Assembly (NCBI GenBank): GCA_036266155.1 | Contig: DATANR010000280.1 | Location: forward strand, 1 to 11,655 | Source of the DNA: SIAJ01 sp036266155 | Lineage (GTDB): Bacteria > Planctomycetota > Planctomycetia > Gemmatales > Gemmataceae | Length of the DNA: 11,655 nt | Direction: 5' to 3' | In this document: positions 6,159-11,655 of the stretch, piece after piece | How the letters are laid out: the number at the start of each line of letters is the position of its first letter | Position numbering within the stretch: position 1 is the stretch's first letter | Position numbers and translations under genes: made by a program | Notes under the pieces: model-generated | Told to the model about the DNA's origin: nothing | What the model saw: only the letters and a program-made list of their open reading frames with translations | Database searches by the model: none

Positions 6159-7166
6159 TCACTCCGCCGGGTTCCAGCGAATTTCGACAACCCCGGTAAA
6201 CGTTTCGTCGATACCCAACACACGCCAACCAGCATTGATGCCGCGGGCTTGCAAGTTGGCCGCATCGGTCACACAGGTATAAGGTTCAACGCAAATGGCT
6301 TGCCGATGCGGCGGCGTGAACAGGACAGCCTCGCGAAAAGCCGGCGACGTCCACAACTCCAGTCGGCCCGGTTGATCGACGTGGCCGATCATTGCTCGCA
6401 GCAAGAGGTTGCCGGCCTCCTCTTCGATCACGCCAAGATCGCCGTATACCGTGTCGAGTCGCGTCCCACCAACCATGCGTGGACGATTCCAATTCAAGTC
6501 ATCCGGAAGTGATTGGCGTTCGCCAACCGGCAGATTCTCCGTGAGGGCCCAGATCGAACGCGCCGGCGCGTGGAGCACGTAACGAGAAACATCCGGCTCG
6601 TTCGTAATACGGAAATAAGGGTGCAAACCGATACCGAATGGGAATGGTTCAGCGCCGATATTTTGGACGCGCATTTCAATTCGCAGCCGGTGCTCTGACA
6701 GGCGATAAACGACCGAAAGGACGCCGTCTCCCGGCCAAAGGTCGGCGGCTTCCGGCGCGTCGGCGGAAATTCGAAAATCGCCATGCAGCCAGGCGCCATG
6801 AGCATCGACTCCATAACCCATGACGCGCCAGGGCGCCCGCGGCGCGAACCCGTGAATGGCGTTCGCATGGGTTGAGTCATTTTTCGGCAAGCGATACATC
6901 TTGCCGTCATGAACGAACTGCCCGCCGCGAATGCGATTTGGGAACGGAAACAAGATCGGCACACCGCTCCGCGTCGGCAACGGATTTTCGTTCCAGTCGG
7001 ACGCGCTATAGAGGAGATTACGCCCCCCTGCGGTCCAGTGGAGACAGTTGAACCCGTGCGCCGGCCAGATCTCAGCCAGCGAGCCGATGTCAGGTCGCGT
7101 TAGCGTGTATACCGTGCTCGAATGCCCGGCGGCCGTCCGTTCTTCGGTTTCAATGTGATACAACAT
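6159..7166 (-). CDS. Aldose 1-epimerase (galactose mutarotase-like) family protein
   Basis: A 335-residue cytoplasmic protein of the aldose 1-epimerase family, which interconverts alpha and beta anomers of sugars or sugar phosphates. Family marks: SGVPILFPFPNRIRGG (67-82), NAIHGFAPRAPW (102-113) with probable substrate-binding H105, PFGIGLHPYF (176-185) with the probable catalytic acid H182, and ICVEPYTCVTDAANL (291-305) with the probable catalytic base E294. All three key residues are intact, so it should be active; the sugar cannot be read from sequence. The ATG at 7166 is preferred over an in-frame GTG at 7175, because AGGAG sits 8 bases before the ATG while the GTG lies inside that ribosome-binding site. 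It is divergent from the dehydrogenase gene and is followed by ftsH after 4 bases. No sugar kinase, transporter or other galactose gene is nearby, so a GalM role specifically is not established. Confidence 0.9.
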   Translation of the reverse strand: MLYHIETEERTAAGHSSTVYTLTRPDIGSLAEIWPAHGFNCLHWTAGGRNLLYSASDWNENPLPTRSGVPILFPFPNRIRGGQFVHDGKMYRLPKNDSTHANAIHGFAPRAPWRVMGYGVDAHGAWLHGDFRISADAPEAADLWPGDGVLSVVYRLSEHRLRIEMRVQNIGAEPFPFGIGLHPYFRITNEPDVSRYVLHAPARSIWALTENLPVGERQSLPDDLNWNRPRMVGGTRLDTVYGDLGVIEEEAGNLLLRAMIGHVDQPGRLELWTSPAFREAVLFTPPHRQAICVEPYTCVTDAANLQARGINAGWRVLGIDETFTGVVEIRWNPAE

Positions 7167-7200
7167 GGGCTGCACTCCTGCTTAATGAGGGAGTGTGGAC

Positions 7201-7206
7201 ATTCTA
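7201..7206 (-). promoter_or_regulatory. Possible -10 element (TAGAAT) for the epimerase-ftsH operon
   Basis: Reading leftward, TAGAATG lies about 35 bases ahead of the epimerase ATG in the short divergent gap. It differs from TATAAT at one position. No good -35 hexamer is seen at 16-18 bases. It sits inside a small inverted repeat (GTGGA at 7195-7199 and TCCAC at 7207-7211) that could be a regulator site. The same TAGAATG word occurs before the DJ-1/PfpI gene. Confidence 0.3.
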
Positions 7207-7228
7207 TCCACGAGTGCGACCCGTGCCG

Positions 7229-8275
7229 ATGACCCAGGCGGACGTGCTGATCGACTTCGCGCGCCGGCTCTTTCTGAATGCAAGCATTCCGGACACCGAG
7301 GCGACCGTCGTCGCTCGCTCGCTCGTGTCCGCCAACCTGTGCGGACACGATTCGCATGGCGTCATCCGCATTCCGCAGTATGTTGGCTTCGTCCGCGATG
7401 GCAAGCTCAAGCCGAACGTGCCGCTGACGGTGCTTCGGGAAACGCCGGCGATGATCGCGGCGGATGGCGAATGGGGGCTCGGCCAGGTACAGGCGCATCG
7501 GCTTCTCGAACGCCTGCTGCCGAAGGCACAAACCCTCGGCGTCGCCAGCGGGACCTTGCGGCGCTGCGGACACATTGGGCGACTCGGCGAGTACGCGGAA
7601 TGGGCCGCGGAGCACGGGCTGGCCTTGTTCGCGACCGTCAACTCGCACGGCTCCGGTCGCCGCGTGGTGCCGCCGGGCGGAACCGAAGGGCGGATCAGTA
7701 CGAACCCCGTCTGTTTCGGCGCGCCGACTCCGGGCGATCCGCTCGTGCTGGATTTCAGCACCAGCGCTGTCGCCGAGGGAAAAGTGCGCGTCGCTTTCCA
7801 AAAAGGTGAATCGGTTCCAGACGGTTGGATCCTCAACGCGGCGGGCCAACCGACGACGACGCCCGCGGACTTGTACACCGACCCGCCGGGTTCCATTCTC
7901 CCGTTCGGTGGCCCTCAAGCTTACAAGGGTTTCGGCCTCGGCCTGATGATGGACGCGCTCGCTGGCGGCTTGTCGGGCGGCGAATGCAGCAGACCGGACC
8001 GGCCGATGCCGGGACTCGGGAACAGCGTGGTCTTCGTTCTCTGGAGCATTAATCTCTTCGGTGGCCGAGAACACTTCCTGAATGCTGTGGGTGGGCTGTC
8101 GGAATTTGTTCGAGGTGCCGCACGCGGACCAGGAGTAGCCGAAATTACCTTGCCCGGCGACCCCGAACGCCGCGCCCGCGAACGCCATTTGGTCGACGGG
8201 ATTGCAATCCCCGACGGTACCTGGGCCTTGTTGAGCAAGCTGGCCGCGGAACTGGATGTGGCATTACCGAACTGA
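7229..8275 (+). CDS. Ldh_2-family NAD(P)-dependent 2-oxoacid/2-hydroxyacid dehydrogenase
   Basis: A 348-residue cytoplasmic oxidoreductase of the malate/L-lactate dehydrogenase (Ldh_2, YbiC/YiaK/AllD-like) family. These enzymes use NAD(P) with a fold unrelated to classical lactate dehydrogenase. Family marks: GHDSHGVIRIPQY (39-51) with probable catalytic H43 and R47, RCGHIGRLGEYAEWA (112-126), RISTNPVCFGAPTP (155-168), LDFSTSAVAEGKVR (174-187) and AYKGFGLGLMMDALAGGLSGG (231-251). Substrate (malate, lactate, ureidoglycolate, diketogulonate, other hydroxyacids) cannot be assigned; GHIGRLGEY is closest to the YbiC-like branch as I recall it. The start is uncertain: an in-frame GTG at 7193 would add 12 residues, but its AGGGA is too close, while the ATG at 7229 lacks a good Shine-Dalgarno but matches the family's N-terminus. 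The stop TGA overlaps an ATG by one base (8273-8277), and purN begins 14 bases on, so the two are likely cotranscribed. Confidence 0.88.
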   Translation: MTQADVLIDFARRLFLNASIPDTEATVVARSLVSANLCGHDSHGVIRIPQYVGFVRDGKLKPNVPLTVLRETPAMIAADGEWGLGQVQAHRLLERLLPKAQTLGVASGTLRRCGHIGRLGEYAEWAAEHGLALFATVNSHGSGRRVVPPGGTEGRISTNPVCFGAPTPGDPLVLDFSTSAVAEGKVRVAFQKGESVPDGWILNAAGQPTTTPADLYTDPPGSILPFGGPQAYKGFGLGLMMDALAGGLSGGECSRPDRPMPGLGNSVVFVLWSINLFGGREHFLNAVGGLSEFVRGAARGPGVAEITLPGDPERRARERHLVDGIAIPDGTWALLSKLAAELDVALPN

Positions 8276-8278
8276 TGC

Positions 8279-8285
8279 GAGGTGA
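8279..8285 (+). promoter_or_regulatory. Strong Shine-Dalgarno that fixes the purN start
   Basis: GAGGTGA ends 4 bases before the ATG at 8290. It is the best ribosome-binding site in the window. It makes 8290 a better start than the in-frame ATG at 8275, which overlaps the upstream stop codon and lies ahead of this site. Confidence 0.7.
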
Positions 8286-8289
8286 GCCA

Positions 8290-8904
8290 ATGTCATTCCC
8301 GATCGCCGTCCTGCTCAGCGGCAGCGGCACGACGCTGCAGAATATCATCGAACGGATCGCCGCGGGCACTCTGCCGGCCCGCATCGTTCAAGTTGTTTCC
8401 AGCCGGCCCGCTGCATTTGGCGTCGAACGAGCGCGTTGCGCCGGGCTGCCCGTCGAAATCGTCGCTCGTCGGTCGTTCACGAACATTGAGTCGTTTAGCG
8501 AGCGGACTTTTGCCTTGTGTCGCCAGGCCGGGGCGAAACTCATTTGCCTTGCCGGCTATCTGCAGCTCCTGCACATTCCCGAGGACTATCGGCTCAAGGT
8601 GCTGAACATCCACCCCGCACTGTTGCCCGCGTTTGGCGGCAAGGGAATGTACGGCCATCATGTTCACGAAGCGGTGCTCGAGTACGGGGCCAAGGTGTCC
8701 GGCTGCACAGTCCACTTCGTCGACCAGCAATACGATCATGGCCCGATCGTCGCGCAAAGGACTGTTGAAGTAAAAGACGACGATTCCACAGATACTCTGG
8801 CGGCGCGCGTCTTTGTCGCAGAGTGTGAGCTGTATCCGGCCGTCATCCGCGGCGTCATCGAAGGGCGCATCAGCGTCGATGGCCGCCGGGTCCGTTGGAC
8901 GTGA
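8290..8904 (+). CDS. purN: Phosphoribosylglycinamide formyltransferase PurN
   Basis: A 204-residue cytoplasmic enzyme that transfers a formyl group from 10-formyltetrahydrofolate to GAR, the third step of de novo purine synthesis. Visible marks: phosphate-binding loop LLSGSGTTLQNII (8-20), GVERARCAGLPVEIV (44-58), CLAGYLQLL (86-94), LNIHPALLPAF (105-115) with the formyl-transfer residues N106 and H108, and GCTVHFVDQQYDHGPIV (138-154) with D145 matching the catalytic aspartate of the E. coli enzyme. Two departures from E. coli PurN: the loop reads GSGTTLQ rather than GNGSNLQ, and GGKGMYGHHVHEAVL (116-130) is a few residues longer in the folate/substrate-side loop. I recall both from planctomycete homologues. 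It follows the Ldh_2 gene closely and runs head-on into purD, whose stop codon is one base beyond its own. Confidence 0.94.
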   Translation: MSFPIAVLLSGSGTTLQNIIERIAAGTLPARIVQVVSSRPAAFGVERARCAGLPVEIVARRSFTNIESFSERTFALCRQAGAKLICLAGYLQLLHIPEDYRLKVLNIHPALLPAFGGKGMYGHHVHEAVLEYGAKVSGCTVHFVDQQYDHGPIVAQRTVEVKDDDSTDTLAARVFVAECELYPAVIRGVIEGRISVDGRRVRWT

Positions 8905-8905
8905 G

Positions 8906-10186
8906 CTATTGCAGGGCCTTGTCGGCAATGTCAGTGCGGAAATGTGCTCCTCGGAAACTGATCTTGGCGACCGCCTCGTAGGCGCGCTTCTTGGCGTCGG
9001 CCAACGTGTCGCCGAGTGCCGTTACGCCCAACACACGGCCGCCATCGGTGACGATGCGGTTGCTGTCGACCCGTGTCCCCGCATGGAACACCTTGACGTC
9101 CGGCATCCGCGACACCTCATCAAGTCCAGCGATTGGCTTACCCGTCTCGTATTTCCCGGGATAGCCGCCGCTCGCCATCACAACGCAGACGGATGGCCGC
9201 GTGTCCCAAACCACCTGATCATCAGGCATCTCAGATAGACGCTCGTCGACCACGGCCTCCAGAAGATCAAGCAAATCGCTCTTGAGACGCATCAACACCG
9301 GTTGCGTCTCGGGGTCTCCGAAACGCGCATTGAACTCAAGTACCTTCGGCCCCTGATTGGTCAGAATGATCCCGCCATACAGGAGGCCATTGAACGGATA
9401 ACGCCCCCGCTTCATGGCATGGACGACTGGAACGAAGACTTCGCTCTCGATTTTCGCCATCAACTCCGGCGTGGCCTTGGGGGCCGGGCTATAGGCCCCC
9501 ATGCCGCCGGTGTTTGGCCCCTTGTCGCCGTCGAAGGCGGCCTTGTGATCCTGGGTCGATGGCAACGGCAAGATCGCACGTCCACCGACCAGGGCAAGCA
9601 CGCTCAACTCCTCGCCTTCGAGGCGCTTTTCAACCACGGCTTGCCGACCCGCCTTGCTGCCGAATTCTTCCTGAATCATCACGCGATCGATTGCCTTCTT
9701 GGCGTCTTCGCTTGTCGAACAAACGATCACGCCTTTGCCGGCCGCGAGGCCGTCGGCCTTCACGACCACCGGGTACTCACGCGTATCGACCCAGTACTTC
9801 GCCGGTTCCGAGTGATCGAAGATCTTGAATTCCGCGGTCGGTACATCCGCATGCCGCATGAGTTGCTTCGAGAAAACCTTGCTCCCCTCAATGCGTGCCG
9901 CCGCCCGGCTGGGGCCAAAGACGCGCAGCCCCTCTTTCTGGAACGCATCGACGATGCCGTTCACCAGGGGCTCTTCCGGGCCGACAACGGTGAAGCCGAT
10001 CTTTTCCTTCTTGGCAAAGCGAATGAGCTTGTCGAACTCGTTCACGTCAATCGGAACATTGACACCATCGATCGCCGTCCCCGCATTGCCCGGGGCACAG
10101 TAGACGCGTTCGACGCGCGGCGACTGGGCAAGTTTCCAAACCATTGCGTGTTCGCGACCGCCCTTGCCAATGACCAGGACTTTCAT
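8906..10186 (-). CDS. purD: Phosphoribosylamine-glycine ligase PurD (GAR synthetase)
   Basis: A 426-residue cytoplasmic ATP-grasp enzyme joining phosphoribosylamine and glycine to give GAR, the second de novo purine step. Visible marks: N-terminal GKGGREHA (7-14) and APGNAGT (31-37), VVGPEEPLVNGIVD (67-80), ATP-grasp VVKADGLAAGKGVIV (141-155), the PurD signature region QDHKAAFDGDKGPNTGGMG (212-230), metal- and phosphate-binding EFNARFGDPETQ (284-295), and the C-terminal domain ending FRGAHFRTDIADKAL (411-425). Length is normal for the family (about 420-430). The ATG at 10186 directly begins MKVLVIGKGG, the usual N-terminus, with a weak AAGGTC ahead. It is divergent from the DJ-1/PfpI gene and convergent with purN, one base apart with no terminator visible between. 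Its product is the substrate of the convergent purN gene. Confidence 0.97.
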   Translation of the reverse strand: MKVLVIGKGGREHAMVWKLAQSPRVERVYCAPGNAGTAIDGVNVPIDVNEFDKLIRFAKKEKIGFTVVGPEEPLVNGIVDAFQKEGLRVFGPSRAAARIEGSKVFSKQLMRHADVPTAEFKIFDHSEPAKYWVDTREYPVVVKADGLAAGKGVIVCSTSEDAKKAIDRVMIQEEFGSKAGRQAVVEKRLEGEELSVLALVGGRAILPLPSTQDHKAAFDGDKGPNTGGMGAYSPAPKATPELMAKIESEVFVPVVHAMKRGRYPFNGLLYGGIILTNQGPKVLEFNARFGDPETQPVLMRLKSDLLDLLEAVVDERLSEMPDDQVVWDTRPSVCVVMASGGYPGKYETGKPIAGLDEVSRMPDVKVFHAGTRVDSNRIVTDGGRVLGVTALGDTLADAKKRAYEAVAKISFRGAHFRTDIADKALQ

Positions 10187-10291
10187 GAGGACCTTGCGTG
10201 CGGATTCTTGTTGGTAATCGGAGAGATTTTATGACCTCTGCGACCATTGCGGGATGATGCTGCATTGTCTTTCCGACCGTGCATCTTCGTC

Positions 10292-10297
10292 TAGAAT
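10292..10297 (+). promoter_or_regulatory. Possible -10 element (TAGAAT) for the DJ-1/PfpI-bioB operon
   Basis: CTAGAATG lies 40 bases ahead of the chosen ATG at 10337. TTGTCT at 10265-10270 could be a -35 element, but the 21-base spacer is too long for a standard sigma-70 promoter. The same TAGAATG word precedes the aldose epimerase gene on the other strand. Weak support. Confidence 0.3.
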
Positions 10298-10336
10298 GCC
10301 GTGATTCTTTATTCCAGTCATCGCGGAATCATTCGC

Positions 10337-10852
10337 ATGAAAGCGCTGTTTCTGATTGCCGATGGATTCGAAGACGTTCAATTCTTCACGCCGTATTACC
10401 GCCTTCGCGAGGAAGGCGTGCTCATTACCATCGCGTCCGCGGTCGACAATCGGCCCGCCACCGGATTGCATGGTTATGTCGTCGAGCCCGACATGCCCGT
10501 GCCCGAGGTCAATCCGTCCGAGTACGACGTGCTCGTTATTCCCGGCGGCCGATCGCCGGAAAAATTGCGGCTGCGGGAAGAGACGGTGGACCTTGCCCGC
10601 ACGTTTGCTCAGGATGGGATTCTGGTCGCGGCCATCGGCCACGGCCCGCAACTGCTGGCAAGCGCCGGTGCTCTCGATGGCAAGAGTCTCACCTGCGATC
10701 CCGGCATCCGCGACGACATGCGGGCCGTCGCTGGCGCCTATCAGGATGAGGCCGTCGTCGTCGATGGCCCGATGATCACGGGTCGCGGCAACGACGAATT
10801 GCCCGAGTTTTGCGAACAGCTCGTCGCTGCCCTGGGCATTCGCGCACAATGA
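10337..10852 (+). CDS. DJ-1/PfpI (type 1 glutamine amidotransferase-like) family protein lacking the nucleophilic cysteine
   Basis: A 171-residue protein with the DJ-1/PfpI fold. Marks: MKALFLIADGFEDVQFFTPYYRL with the conserved glutamate E12, YDVLVIPGGRSPEKLR (63-79), ILVAAIGHGPQLLASAGAL (95-113), KSLTCDPGIRDDMRAVAGAY (116-135) and VVVDGPMITGRGNDELPEFC (140-159). In active members the nucleophile elbow reads AAICHGP. Here residue 101, the nucleophile position, is glycine (codon GGC at 10637-10639), while H102 and E12 are retained. A protease, deglycase or glyoxalase activity of the usual kind is therefore unlikely. C120 is nearby in sequence but is not the family nucleophile. The ATG at 10337 begins the family's N-terminus; an in-frame GTG at 10301 would add 12 unlikely residues. 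The stop overlaps the bioB start (ATGA). Family call firm, function unknown. Confidence 0.85.
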   Translation: MKALFLIADGFEDVQFFTPYYRLREEGVLITIASAVDNRPATGLHGYVVEPDMPVPEVNPSEYDVLVIPGGRSPEKLRLREETVDLARTFAQDGILVAAIGHGPQLLASAGALDGKSLTCDPGIRDDMRAVAGAYQDEAVVVDGPMITGRGNDELPEFCEQLVAALGIRAQ

Positions 10853-11655
10853 CAGCGCTCGCCAATCCGCCGAAGGACCGTACACCAAGCCGAATGAAGA
10901 CGCTCGCCGAGTTTCAGTCCGTTTACCATTTGCCGTTGCCCGAACTGATGTTCCGCGCCGCCGAAGTGCATCGGGCGCAGCGCGATCCGGCCGACGTGCA
11001 GCGTTGTGCACTTCTGAGCATCAAGACCGGCGGCTGTCCCGAGGACTGCGGCTATTGCTCGCAGAGCGCCCACTATGACACACCGGTCGCGCGCGAACCA
11101 CTGCTGAGCATTGACGAAGTCAAGGTCCGCGCCCGCGAGGCGCACGATCGCGGCGCGACCCGGTTCTGCATGGGCGCGGCCTGGCGCCAGCCCAAGGACG
11201 GACCGGAATTCGACAGCGTGCTCGAGATGGTTCGTGAGGTGAAAGCGCTCGGCATGGAAGCATGTGTCACGCTTGGCATGTTGACCGAGGATCAGGCACA
11301 TCGCCTGAAGGCTGCCGGGTTGACGGCCTATAACCACAATCTCGACACGTCGCGGCAGTACTATCCGAAAATCGTCACGACGCGCAACTACGACGATCGA
11401 CTCAACACGCTCCGGCACGTACAGAAAGCTGGCATCTCCGTTTGTTGCGGCGGCATCCTTGGCATGGGCGAGACGGAAGAAGACCGCCTCATGATGCTCG
11501 TCGAGTTGGCCAACCTCGATACGCCGCCGGAAAGCGTGCCGATCAATTGCCTGATGCCGGTCACAGGTACGCCGCTGCAAATGGCGCCGCCCGTCGACTC
11601 GGTCCAGCTCGTTCGGCTCATCGCGACGGCCCGCATCGCGTTTCCAAATGCACGG
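10849..11655 (+). CDS. bioB: Biotin synthase BioB (partial, runs off the right edge)
   Basis: The first 269 residues of a radical SAM enzyme that inserts sulfur into dethiobiotin to form biotin. The [4Fe-4S] motif CPEDCGYC supplies C63, C67 and C70. The [2Fe-2S] cluster ligands expected from E. coli BioB appear as C107 (RFCMGAAWR), C139 (MEACVTLGML) and C199 (SVCCGGILGMGE). The substrate-binding YNHNLDTS (161-168) is present, as is INCLMPVTGTPL near the end. The fourth [2Fe-2S] ligand, an arginine, would lie beyond the window. The ATG at 10849 overlaps the previous stop (ATGA). An alternative ATG at 10894 starts closer to the usual N-terminus, so the first 15 residues are uncertain. No other biotin gene is in the window. 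A position after a DJ-1/PfpI gene is not a standard bio operon. Confidence 0.96.
   Translation, partial: MTALANPPKDRTPSRMKTLAEFQSVYHLPLPELMFRAAEVHRAQRDPADVQRCALLSIKTGGCPEDCGYCSQSAHYDTPVAREPLLSIDEVKVRAREAHDRGATRFCMGAAWRQPKDGPEFDSVLEMVREVKALGMEACVTLGMLTEDQAHRLKAAGLTAYNHNLDTSRQYYPKIVTTRNYDDRLNTLRHVQKAGISVCCGGILGMGETEEDRLMMLVELANLDTPPESVPINCLMPVTGTPLQMAPPVDSVQLVRLIATARIAFPNAR

Noticed and set aside
7100..8188. A 362-codon minus-strand frame opposite the dehydrogenase
   Set aside because: Antisense to a gene with clear Ldh_2 motifs and overlapping the epimerase start; charged, low-complexity shadow translation.
8890..8900. Tiny hairpin GTCC/GGAC at the purN end
   Set aside because: A 4-bp stem inside coding sequence without a T-run is not a terminator.
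9302..10234. A 310-codon plus-strand frame opposite purD
   Set aside because: Antisense to a full-length PurD with all motifs; no independent coding evidence.
10741..11580. A 279-codon minus-strand frame opposite bioB
   Set aside because: Antisense to BioB, which has all expected cysteine motifs.

Overview
The window looks like part of a Planctomycetota chromosome, possibly order Pirellulales. The support is: paired ExbD-like proteins with an N-terminal GYF_2-like domain, a PurN of the GGKGMYGHHVHE type, a carbon starvation protein with a large loop insertion, high coding G+C, and several kinds of palindromic repeat in the gaps between genes. The taxonomic call is an inference from protein style, not a database result. 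The content is mostly housekeeping and metabolic. I see no CRISPR array, transposase, phage gene, toxin-antitoxin pair, rRNA or tRNA.

Layout. 1-1396 (+): a palindrome at the left edge, then two overlapping genes for ExbD/TolR-like motor subunits, each with a cytoplasmic GYF_2-like domain ahead of its single membrane helix. Their ExbB/MotA-type partner is not in the window. 1397-1531: a gap almost filled by a REPIN-like double hairpin. 1532-3742 (+): a CstA-family transporter with an extra loop of about 85 residues. 3743-4195: a 453-base gap between convergent genes, relatively A+T-rich, with an imperfect 21-bp inverted repeat and other small repeats. 4196-7166 (-): an aldose 1-epimerase-family gene followed after 4 bases by ftsH. 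7229-8904 (+): an Ldh_2-type NAD(P)-dependent dehydrogenase followed closely by purN, divergent from the epimerase. 8906-10186 (-): purD, convergent with purN, with one base between the stop codons. 10337-11655 (+): a DJ-1/PfpI-family protein whose usual nucleophilic cysteine is glycine, overlapping (ATGA) the start of bioB, which runs off the right edge.

How the genes work together. purD makes GAR and purN formylates it, so two successive de novo purine steps (2 and 3) sit tail to tail. The exbD pair would be the stator side of a proton-driven TonB/Tol-like motor. CstA imports pyruvate or peptides in known members. FtsH degrades membrane and regulatory proteins. BioB makes biotin. Apart from the purine pair there is no single pathway.

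I found no clearly new multigene system. The observations most worth a second look are the GYF_2-ExbD tandem, the Cys-to-Gly DJ-1/PfpI protein coupled to bioB, the REPIN-like element and the CstA loop insertion.
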